From Verrucomicrobiota bacterium (lineage in GTDB: Bacteria; Verrucomicrobiota; Verrucomicrobiia; Opitutales; Opitutaceae): a stretch of 22,800 nucleotides of DNA. Shown here one piece after another: positions 16,754-22,800 of this stretch (the first letter of the stretch is position 1; each line of letters starts with the position of its first letter). The notes under the pieces were generated by a model. That model was not told the DNA's origin and made no database searches. It saw only the letters and a list, made by a program, of their open reading frames with translations. The stretch spans positions 1 to 22,800 of the forward strand of contig JAEWIY010000208.1 in assembly GCA_023386835.1 (NCBI GenBank). Direction: 5' to 3'. Made by a program: the position numbers and the translations under genes.

Positions 16754-17926
16754 TCAGCTCTGCAGCATGCGGACGCGGCGGTCCTTCCGGGGAAACTGCA
16801 GAGTTACCACGGTGCCCTGACCGGGGCGGCTTTCGATGCCGACCTGCCCGCCGTGTTCGCGCATGATCCGTTGCACGATCATCAGCCCAAGGCCGTGCCC
16901 CGTCGGCTTCGTCGTGTGGTACGGCTCGAAGAGTCGCAGCATGTCGTCCGGTTTGATGCCGCTGCCCGTGTCACCAAAAAGCAGGTACACGTTGTCGTCG
17001 TCGGCCCGCGTCACGAGGTGCAACCGTCCGCCGGGCTGCATCGCCTCGACCGCATTCTTCACGACGTTGAAAAACACCTGCTTCAGTTGATTGCGGTCCG
17101 CCATCACGAGCGGCAAGTCCACCGTCGTCTCGGCCTCGACCGTGATGCCTCGGTCCGAAAGCTCATTCTGCTGGAAGCGCAGCACTTCGTCCAAAACCTC
17201 GAGCAAGTGCGTCTCCGCCAAGTCCGGCGCGCGCGGCCGGATCGCCTCGAGAAAGTGATTGATGATGCCGTCGAGCCGCCGGACCTCCTCCTGGCAGACC
17301 CGAATCGAATCGCCGAGCGCGTCAGTGTCGCGGGCCGAGGCGCGTGACCGCCGCAGCTTTCGGTCAATCAGCTGCAGGTGGATATTGAGCGAGTTGAGCG
17401 GATTGCCGAGTTCGTGGGCCACCCCGGCCGCGAGCAGGAGGATCGACGACGTGCGCTCACTCTCGATCCGGGCCTCGGTGCTTTCCTTCTCCCGCGTGAT
17501 GTCGGACAGGATCACGGCAAAACGGCGATCCATGCCCTTGGTGGTGGTGCGAAACGGCAACAGGTGCAGCCGAACCGTCCGCGGTTCCGGATACGTCAGC
17601 TCCAGCTCCCGCGCGATCACTGGCAACGCGCCATCATCCATCGCCGCGCTCAACGACGGTCGCAGCCCGGGCAGCAGTCGCCACAGGAACTGGCCCTCCA
17701 ACTCGTCCTCGTTGAGGCCGATCAACCGCTGCGCCGCCGCGTTGGCGTATTCAATTTGTCCATCCACCTCGATGACGAGGATGCCCTCCTGGAGCGTGTT
17801 GAAGATGTCCTCAAAAAAGCTCCGCTCCCGCGCCAGCCGCTGCACGAGATTGGCCAGGTTGACCGAGTCGAGGCTGTCGAGCCGACCGAGGACGCGGTCG
17901 AGCGAGGTGTGCTTCTTCGCCGGCAT
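16754..17926 (-). CDS. Soluble PAS-containing sensor histidine kinase (NtrB-like)
   Basis: This 390-residue kinase has no transmembrane segment. A PAS domain (about 38-145) begins FFEDIFNTLQEGILVIEVDGQIEYANAAA, written here only as a motif region with DGQIEYANAAA central. The HisKA helix pair carries phospho-acceptor H171 in HELGNPLNSL. The ATPase domain shows the N box (NVVKNAVEAM), G1 (GDTGSGI) and G2 (GHGLGL). It should phosphorylate the NtrC-type regulator encoded 171 bp downstream. Lack of membrane segments means it senses an intracellular signal, perhaps through PAS. It follows rnhB on the same strand with a 72 bp gap and could be cotranscribed. Confidence 0.93.
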   Translation of the reverse strand: MPAKKHTSLDRVLGRLDSLDSVNLANLVQRLARERSFFEDIFNTLQEGILVIEVDGQIEYANAAAQRLIGLNEDELEGQFLWRLLPGLRPSLSAAMDDGALPVIARELELTYPEPRTVRLHLLPFRTTTKGMDRRFAVILSDITREKESTEARIESERTSSILLLAAGVAHELGNPLNSLNIHLQLIDRKLRRSRASARDTDALGDSIRVCQEEVRRLDGIINHFLEAIRPRAPDLAETHLLEVLDEVLRFQQNELSDRGITVEAETTVDLPLVMADRNQLKQVFFNVVKNAVEAMQPGGRLHLVTRADDDNVYLLFGDTGSGIKPDDMLRLFEPYHTTKPTGHGLGLMIVQRIMREHGGQVGIESRPGQGTVVTLQFPRKDRRVRMLQS

Positions 17927-17998
17927 GGCGGCTGATATGAAGACCCCGACGTTTTTGGCAACGCGTCTCGCACGCCGCTTTGTGGACGACGGAGACGG

Positions 17999-18754
17999 TC
18001 AGATCAGGAGGTCGAGCTGGGCGGGGTCCACCCGATCCACCATCAATTTGCGCAAGAACGTGTCCCGATGATGGCAGCATCGGCCGAGCCGCAGCAGGGC
18101 CGCGCGATGCTCCTCGGTGGCGTAGCCCTTGTGCTGGCCGAAGCCGTAACCCGGATGCTGGAGATCGAGTTCATCCATCAGCCGATCGCGCGCGACCTTG
18201 GCGATGATGGAAGCCATGGCGATGCAGAGCGAACGCGCGTCGCCGTTGACGATCGAGTGATGGGGATACGGAAAGCTGCGCAAGGGCAGGCCGTCCACCA
18301 GCACACGAGCGGAGACCTGCGGGTGGTACGCCTTGATTTCCTCCTCGGTCGCAAACAGGTCCGGCTCACGTTGGGCTTGGAAAGCGTGCGGCGGATAGAT
18401 CCGCTCCAGCGCGCGCCGCATCGCGAGCTTGGTCGCGCCGAGGATGTTGAACTGCTCGATCTCGGCGACTTCGGCGAAACCGAATTGCGCGTGGATCTGC
18501 CCTTCCGCCGCCAGTCCCTCAAACTCGAAAAACAAGGCCGCGCGCTCGGCGGGCAGCAGTTGCTTGGAGTCGTTGATCCGGCGCGCGTTTACCTCCACCC
18601 AGCGGCTGTCCAGAAATTCGCGCGTCACCATGACTGCCGCCGCGGAGACTGGGCCGGCCAGCGCGCCACGTCCGGCTTCGTCCACCCCAATCAGGCTCGC
18701 GAAGCCTTCCAGTTGCTTGAGGTCAAATCCTCGGAGCTGGCGGCGTTTCGACAT
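17999..18754 (-). CDS. rnhB: Ribonuclease HII
   Basis: This 251-residue RNase HII removes RNA from RNA-DNA hybrids and single ribonucleotides misincorporated in DNA. The catalytic DEDD set is visible: D25 and E26 in GVDEAGRGALAGPV, D154 in VLVDGLP, and D190 in ASIIAKVARDRLM. HPGYGFGQHKGYAT near the C-terminus is the conserved family motif. It is longer than the usual ~200 residues because of a segment around 115-150 (YPPHAFQAQREPDLFATEEE) between the first and third acidic residues. It lies 99 bp downstream of rnhC on the same strand. Confidence 0.95.
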   Translation of the reverse strand: MSKRRQLRGFDLKQLEGFASLIGVDEAGRGALAGPVSAAAVMVTREFLDSRWVEVNARRINDSKQLLPAERAALFFEFEGLAAEGQIHAQFGFAEVAEIEQFNILGATKLAMRRALERIYPPHAFQAQREPDLFATEEEIKAYHPQVSARVLVDGLPLRSFPYPHHSIVNGDARSLCIAMASIIAKVARDRLMDELDLQHPGYGFGQHKGYATEEHRAALLRLGRCCHHRDTFLRKLMVDRVDPAQLDLLI

Positions 18755-18853
18755 CGGTCTGCCGGGTTAAAGCCCAGCCCCCGCCGCGGCGCAAGAACGC
18801 GCAACAGGGCGCAAAACAGGCTGGCGGAAACACGCTCGCGCGCGCGAACAGCG

Positions 18854-19855
18854 TCACCACTCCATCCGCTCCTTCGGCTCGGGCAGCGGGAGCTCGTCGA
18901 GTTTTCCGGCGTCACGAACCACTTCATACGCCGTGCGAAAATGCAGCTTCGCAAAGTCACCCAGGGCGCGGACGCCGAACCGATCGATGATCTCGCGGGC
19001 CTGGGCCTTCACGCCGGCGCTCGCGCCCTTGAGCAGCGGACTGCCAAAACGCTCCGAGAGTCGCTGCATGATCCGCACGTACTCCGCCCGCGCGACAATC
19101 GACGCCGCGGCCACGACCGGATCCGACTCCGCCTTCGTGCGCATATCGAGCGTGAAACCTTCCACGCCTTTGCGCTGCAACTCCCGCTGGACCAGCGGCT
19201 GTTCGCTGAATTGGTCCAGCAAGCCACGGCTCACGCGCTTTTTCCCGAGGGCCGTGATCAACGCCGTGCCGTGCTGCCACGCGAGCAGCAGGTTCAGGTT
19301 GGCCCGGGGACGTGCCATGAGCTCGTTGTACTTGGGCATGCTGCAAAACACCGTCTCAACGACCACACCCGGCGTATCACGAATCAGGCGGTCCAACTTC
19401 AGGATTTGGGACTCGGCGATCTTCTTCGAGTCCTTCGCTCCCGCCTTGATCCAGGTTTCGATCGCCGGTTTGTCCGCGATCACTGTCGCGGCGACGACGG
19501 GACCAAAAAAGTCGCCCTTGCCGCTCTCATCGAGACCCGCGTGCGGTTCAAACCAATCTGGATTCAGGACTTCATCGTAACCGAGTCGCGCTTCGCCCGT
19601 GACTTCGGGCTCGAGCGTCATCGTGACAAACTCCTCCGTGCCCTTTCCGGCGATCACGACCTTGCCGCTCTCGTACGCGGTCACGTTGGCGTCCGGCCCC
19701 TTGAACGCGAATCGCGCATACGCCACGTCGAAGGGCCGCCAGCCCTTGGCGTCACAGATCGCTCGCAGCCGCTCCATCTGCGCGTCGTTCAGCTTCACGG
19801 TGTAGCTGCTCAACTTCTTCGGCGCGGCGTTATCGGCGTCGGTCTTCTTCGGCAT
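18854..19855 (-). CDS. rnhC: Ribonuclease HIII
   Basis: This 333-residue RNase HIII has an N-terminal TBP-like substrate-binding domain (about 15-85, SSYTVKLNDAQMERLRAIC) and a type 2 RNase H catalytic domain. The catalytic domain has D109 and E110 in GLDESGKGDFFGPVV, D214 in LLDQFSEQP, and the family stretch DPVVAAASIVARAEY. The GKG variant after DES distinguishes HIII from the GRG of HII. It acts on RNA-DNA hybrids. The start was placed at ATG 19855 (MPKKTDADNAAPKK), just ahead of the N-terminal domain; the longer in-frame extension is Arg-rich and overlaps the upstream region of mutY. It is divergent from mutY, with 177 bp between. Confidence 0.94.
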   Translation of the reverse strand: MPKKTDADNAAPKKLSSYTVKLNDAQMERLRAICDAKGWRPFDVAYARFAFKGPDANVTAYESGKVVIAGKGTEEFVTMTLEPEVTGEARLGYDEVLNPDWFEPHAGLDESGKGDFFGPVVAATVIADKPAIETWIKAGAKDSKKIAESQILKLDRLIRDTPGVVVETVFCSMPKYNELMARPRANLNLLLAWQHGTALITALGKKRVSRGLLDQFSEQPLVQRELQRKGVEGFTLDMRTKAESDPVVAAASIVARAEYVRIMQRLSERFGSPLLKGASAGVKAQAREIIDRFGVRALGDFAKLHFRTAYEVVRDAGKLDELPLPEPKERMEW

Positions 19856-20032
19856 CAGCCCGCGATAGCCGCAAAAAGCCGCCGCTGGCGCAAAAAAGAA
19901 ATACATCCGCCTCTGAGCGGCGCGGCGGAGATGCAGGAAGTCGTTGCGGCGCCGTGGCAATAGACGACTCGACGCGCCGGGCCTGTCATTTCGCTTGCGC
20001 CTCGCGGCACCGTTCGCGGCCAATGCTGGTTC

Positions 20033-21094
20033 ATGCCTGCCGCATCTGCCTCTGATCTTGTTGCCGGCCGTCGCGAGTTCCAGACGGCGCTGCTGGAGTG
20101 GTTTGCGGTCCATCAACGCGCGCTGCCATGGCGTCAGGAGCCGTCGCTCTACAAGACTGTGGTGAGCGAGTTCATGCTGCAACAGACGCAGGTGAAGACG
20201 GTCTTGCCGTACTTCGCGCGCTGGGTGGAAGAGTGGCCGGATTTTGCCTCGTTGGCCGCCGCCGAGGAGGCGCAGGTCCTGCGATTATGGGAGGGACTGG
20301 GATATTACAGCCGTGCGCGCAACCTGCACCGGCTGGCCCAGGCGGTCACTGCTCTGCCGGCGCCCCCCGCCACTCCCGACCAGTGGCTCGAACTGCCCGG
20401 CATCGGCCCGTACACCGCCGCCGCCATTACCAGCATCGCGCTGCATTATCCGGCCGCCTGTGTGGATGGGAACGTCGTACGGATCCTCGCGCGGCTGACG
20501 GCCGACGCGACGCCATTTCGTGACAGCGCCAGTGCCGCACGCGCCCTCTCGCCGCTCGCGGACTCGTTGCTGACGCGCAACGATCCGGGCGCGCACAACC
20601 AGGCGATGATGGAGCTCGGCGCCACCGTCTGCGTTCGACGGGCGCCGCTCTGCCCGATCTGCCCGGTGCGGGTGCATTGCGCAGCGGCGGCGCGCGGTGA
20701 ACCGGAAGCTTTTCCCCAGCTCGCGCCCAAAGTGATGGAAAAGGTTTCGATCACCCGGTTGTGGTGTGAAAACAACGGCCATCTCCTGCTGCACCGCGCG
20801 GCCTCGGATGCGCGACGCTTTGCCGGCATGCATGAACTGCCGCAGCCCGCGCATCTCGGGTGGGAGGAGTCAGACGTAACCGACGCGCCGGTGCTCGCCA
20901 CGCATCGCCGCGGCATCACACGGTACGCGATCACCGAATCAATCCGTCGGCTCGACCACGTGGATCAAAAACGGGTGCCGCCCTCCGACTCGCTCGTCTG
21001 GGTGAAGATCGACGAGTTGGATGCCCTTGTGCTTTCCGGGCCGCACCGCCGCTGGATCAACGCGCTCCTCGCGGCGCCACGCGCCACGGCCTAG
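20033..21094 (+). CDS. mutY: A/G-specific adenine DNA glycosylase
   Basis: This 353-residue MutY excises adenine opposite 8-oxoguanine. The catalytic domain has E46 in SEFMLQQTQV, the helix-hairpin-helix LPGIGPYTAAAI (121-132), and catalytic D145 in CVDGNVVRI. The iron-sulfur cluster ligands C200, C207, C210 and C216 show the C-x6-C-x2-C-x5-C pattern. The last ~120 residues are a NUDIX-like MutT-related domain that helps recognise 8-oxoG. The gene is convergent with the isomerase-like gene, 61 bp apart. A 6-bp hairpin with a short T run at 21130-21157 could be a weak terminator but overlaps the neighbour's stop. Confidence 0.95.
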   Translation: MPAASASDLVAGRREFQTALLEWFAVHQRALPWRQEPSLYKTVVSEFMLQQTQVKTVLPYFARWVEEWPDFASLAAAEEAQVLRLWEGLGYYSRARNLHRLAQAVTALPAPPATPDQWLELPGIGPYTAAAITSIALHYPAACVDGNVVRILARLTADATPFRDSASAARALSPLADSLLTRNDPGAHNQAMMELGATVCVRRAPLCPICPVRVHCAAAARGEPEAFPQLAPKVMEKVSITRLWCENNGHLLLHRAASDARRFAGMHELPQPAHLGWEESDVTDAPVLATHRRGITRYAITESIRRLDHVDQKRVPPSDSLVWVKIDELDALVLSGPHRRWINALLAAPRATA

Positions 21095-21155
21095 CGGTTC
21101 ACACGATAGCGGCTTCAGACCGCGGCGGCCCCGCTCCTCCTCGCTTGTAGCGGGT

Positions 21156-22106
21156 TTACGGGAAGCGTTTGGCCATCAGTTGCTCGAGAGCCGCCTTGGA
21201 GTCGCGCACCCCGGCCCGATCCACCTGCGGCCCGAGTTCGAGCGTCAGGCGGTGGTGCGGACGCCAGAACGTGCTGACCATCTCAAAATCCACCGTCCCC
21301 TGCCCGATGGCACAATGATCGCGTCCCTGTGTATCCACGTCGTGGAGATGGAAACCCGCCAGGTGAGCGGCGTTCGCCTCAAGATGGCTGCGGTGGTCCA
21401 GCACGCCCATCCGTTGTTTCAGCTCCGCATGGCCCGCATCGTGCCAATAGCGAAAGGGTGACGGCTGCGGCTGATCGGCCCAGAGCCCACCAAAATCGGC
21501 ATCGACCGGCAGCTCCTCGAATTTTTCGCGATTTTCGCACCCGATGGCCACGCCTTTAGCCACAGCGTAGTCGCGGATCTTCGACAGACTGGACTGGACT
21601 TGCCGCCACTCGGCCGCGCCGCTTTTGCGCAGCCGCACCAAACCGGCGTCGAGCTGGCGCCGGTACGCTGGGTCCTGGCGCACGTCGATATCCGGATGCT
21701 GCCGCAAGTACGCCCGCAGGCGTTTGCCGGGGTTGCGCCAGAAAAAGCGCACGCTGCCAAGATGGGTCACGAGCACCCCGGCTCCAACCTGCGCGGCGAA
21801 GTCGATCGATCGCCGCGTTTGCCGGAGCCATTGGTCGTGTTCGCGATGTTCACTGCGGGACGGCTCGAACAGATTTGGCGCCGCCTGCATCACTCCCGCC
21901 GGCAGCGGACAGAAGTTGTGCGTCGAACTGACCGCCACCACCTTCTCCTCCACCGCGCGCAGGATCCCGGGCACGAGCGTAATCCGGGTGCCATGGCTCA
22001 ACTCCACATGAGTGAAGCCCAGGTCCGCCGCTTCGCAGAGCATCGCGTAGCCGTCCGTGTGACGGCCCGAGGACCAGCAGGTCGAAAGCGCGAGCAAAGG
22101 TTTCAC
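21156..22106 (-). CDS. Sugar phosphate isomerase/epimerase-like TIM-barrel protein
   Basis: This 316-residue protein belongs to the xylose isomerase-like/AP endonuclease 2 superfamily (PF01261). Likely metal and catalytic residues sit at barrel strand ends: H115 (VTHLGS), E191 (GCENREKFEELP), D223 and H226 (WHDAGHAE), H253 and D256 (GFHLHDVD), and E290 (LELGP). This pattern suits a divalent-metal isomerase or epimerase acting on a sugar or inositol derivative; the substrate is not identifiable. It starts with GTG (22106), with no in-frame ATG close by that keeps the first beta-strand. No Shine-Dalgarno motif is seen. It is downstream of rpsU on the same strand but separated by the rpsU terminator. 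Confidence 0.85.
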   Translation of the reverse strand: MKPLLALSTCWSSGRHTDGYAMLCEAADLGFTHVELSHGTRITLVPGILRAVEEKVVAVSSTHNFCPLPAGVMQAAPNLFEPSRSEHREHDQWLRQTRRSIDFAAQVGAGVLVTHLGSVRFFWRNPGKRLRAYLRQHPDIDVRQDPAYRRQLDAGLVRLRKSGAAEWRQVQSSLSKIRDYAVAKGVAIGCENREKFEELPVDADFGGLWADQPQPSPFRYWHDAGHAELKQRMGVLDHRSHLEANAAHLAGFHLHDVDTQGRDHCAIGQGTVDFEMVSTFWRPHHRLTLELGPQVDRAGVRDSKAALEQLMAKRFP

Positions 22107-22171
22107 GGGCGCTCGATGTATTCAGCCGATCACGCCACGTCCACCGCGGAAGACACGCAGTGCGTGGGCAC

Positions 22172-22209
22172 AAAAAACCCGCGCCACGAAGTCACTTCGT
22201 CAGCGCGGG
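22172..22209 (-). terminator. Rho-independent terminator of rpsU
   Basis: The outer stem is CCCGCGC/GCGCGGG (22178-22184 with 22203-22209). The inner stem is ACGAAG/CTTCGT around a 3-nt loop. A 6-nt U run (22172-22177 on the minus strand) follows. It lies 33 bp past the rpsU stop codon. Confidence 0.92.
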
Positions 22210-22242
22210 CCGAAAAACCTGACCGCAGAATCGTACTCCGAA

Positions 22243-22440
22243 TCAGCTCTCGTAGCGACGACGCAGCATCTGGGTGAAGGCCATGACCTTCTCCTTGCGG
22301 CGCCGCCGTTCGCACGGCTTTTCGAAGTAGCGCTTGGCGCGAACACCCTTGATGATGTTCTCGCGCTCGAGCTTCTTCTTCAGACGGCGCAGGGCGCGGT
22401 CGACCGGCTCGTTCTTGCGGATTTTGATTTCGATGGACAT
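22243..22440 (-). CDS. rpsU: 30S ribosomal protein S21
   Basis: This is a 65-residue basic protein. MSIEIKIRKNEPVDRALRRL at the start, a RAKRYFEKPCERRRRK segment and a basic C-terminal helix are typical of bS21, which sits near the anti-Shine-Dalgarno end of 16S rRNA. The start was placed at ATG 22440 because the family begins at this point; an in-frame upstream ATG (22485) would add 15 unrelated residues. No Shine-Dalgarno motif precedes it. A TTGACG at 22504-22499 (minus strand) could be a -35 element, but its spacing to a -10-like sequence is poor. Confidence 0.95.
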   Translation of the reverse strand: MSIEIKIRKNEPVDRALRRLKKKLERENIIKGVRAKRYFEKPCERRRRKEKVMAFTQMLRRRYES

Positions 22441-22554
22441 GTCAACGGACGGATTGCGGACAGGGAAAAAGGGGTAGAAGGTCAAACGCCCGCGCCGCCG
22501 TCAACGGCTTTTTCGCGAGCCGCTTCTCAGCGGGAAGGAGCAGCAAGCCGCGGA

Positions 22555-22720
22555 AGCAAGGAGCAGGGAGCAAGGGGCCGGAAAAGAAACGCCCGTCCCT
22601 TCAACGGGAGAAGCGATCCAGTTTGTCACTTATTACGTGACAAACTTCCGGCGCCTCCCGGCGGGCCCCGCGGATCGCCCGTCCACGTCCGTTCCTGCCC
22701 CTTGCTCCCTGCTCCTTGCT
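22555..22720. repeat. 24-bp perfect inverted repeat flanking a 118-bp core (MITE/REP-like)
   Basis: Positions 22555-22578 and 22697-22720 are exact reverse complements. The left arm begins AGCAAGGAGCAGGGAGCAAG. They enclose 118 bp, giving a 166-bp unit. The core holds a second palindrome at 22620-22646 whose centre lies within about 5 bp of the centre of the outer arms. Short related motifs inside the arms also partly match. No target-site duplication or transposase is visible. It may be a miniature transposable element, a REP/BIME-type intergenic repeat, or an RNA hairpin. Confidence 0.7.
22620..22646. repeat. Perfect palindrome AGTTTGTCAC-N7-GTGACAAACT
   Basis: Positions 22620-22629 and 22637-22646 are perfect 10-nt reverse complements around TTATTAC. 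This A/T-rich dyad stands out in GC-rich surroundings and could be a dimeric regulator's operator or the core of the larger repeat. It lies about 180 bp upstream of the rpsU start. Confidence 0.6.
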
Positions 22721-22800
22721 CCATTCCTCCCCTCCCTTCCTTCTCCCTGCTCCATCCTGCCTTCCCCAACCCCCGCCCCCACCGCCAGCTACGTCAAAGG

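Larger units (their letters stand above)
22441..22800. other. Gene-free 360-bp region with repeats at the window end
   Basis: No coding region with family features was found on either strand. The stretch holds the upstream region of rpsU, a purine-rich segment (about 22530-22590), a GC-rich centre, and a long pyrimidine-rich tract (about 22697-22770). Its main structure is the nested inverted repeat described separately. Confidence 0.7.

Noticed and set aside
18068..19963. A 631-codon open frame on the plus strand opposite rnhB and rnhC
   Set aside because: It spans two well-identified genes and their gap, has Arg/Leu/His-rich composition without family motifs, and is explained by high GC content.
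21130..21157. Hairpin CCCGCT/AGCGGG followed by TTT as the mutY terminator
   Set aside because: It has a 13-nt loop and only three Ts, and overlaps the stop codon of the convergent gene; too weak to list.

Overview
The window is high-GC bacterial DNA, densely coded on both strands. The gene content suggests a member of the Verrucomicrobiota, probably Opitutaceae-like. This rests on RNase HII beside RNase HIII, an SPW-repeat membrane protein, verrucomicrobial-looking YHS-like metal proteins, a GH43 glycosidase with accessory domains, and the near absence of Shine-Dalgarno motifs before the genes. The taxonomic call is an inference, because no rRNA is present.

Positions 1-1270 hold a left-handed beta-helix protein gene and an SPW-repeat membrane protein gene, both on the minus strand. 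Positions 1500-12670 form a copper/heavy-metal resistance island. A CopA-type Cu(I) P-type ATPase comes first on the plus strand. It is convergent with a three-gene minus-strand signalling operon that resembles CnrYXH: a membrane anti-sigma factor, a periplasmic CnrX/Spy-like metal sensor, and an ECF sigma factor. Divergent from that operon is a five-gene plus-strand operon: a secreted YHS-like protein, a CusC/TolC-type outer membrane channel, a membrane-anchored YHS protein, a CusB-type adaptor with a metal-binding domain, and an enlarged CusA-type RND pump. The 98 bp between the two operons hold a two-tier dyad that reads TGAGGG-N12-CCGGGTTAT on both strands. This looks like back-to-back ECF promoters, so the sigma factor probably drives both its own operon and the efflux operon.

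Positions 12777-14888 encode a secreted GH43 glycosidase with a C-terminal beta-trefoil-like domain. Positions 15004-19855 are on the minus strand: tRNA-Gly(GCC) with its promoter and terminator, an NtrC-type response regulator, a soluble NtrB-type histidine kinase, rnhB and rnhC. mutY follows on the plus strand, then a sugar phosphate isomerase/epimerase-like TIM barrel and rpsU (ribosomal protein S21) with a strong terminator on the minus strand. The last 360 bases carry no gene. They contain a 24-bp perfect inverted repeat surrounding a perfect 10-bp-arm palindrome, a MITE- or REP-like structure.

The most interesting material is the metal island. It joins a Cnr-type transmembrane sigma/anti-sigma sensor to a Cus-type copper pump, interleaves two YHS-like proteins with the pump genes, and places a His-Gln-His tail on three of its periplasmic proteins.
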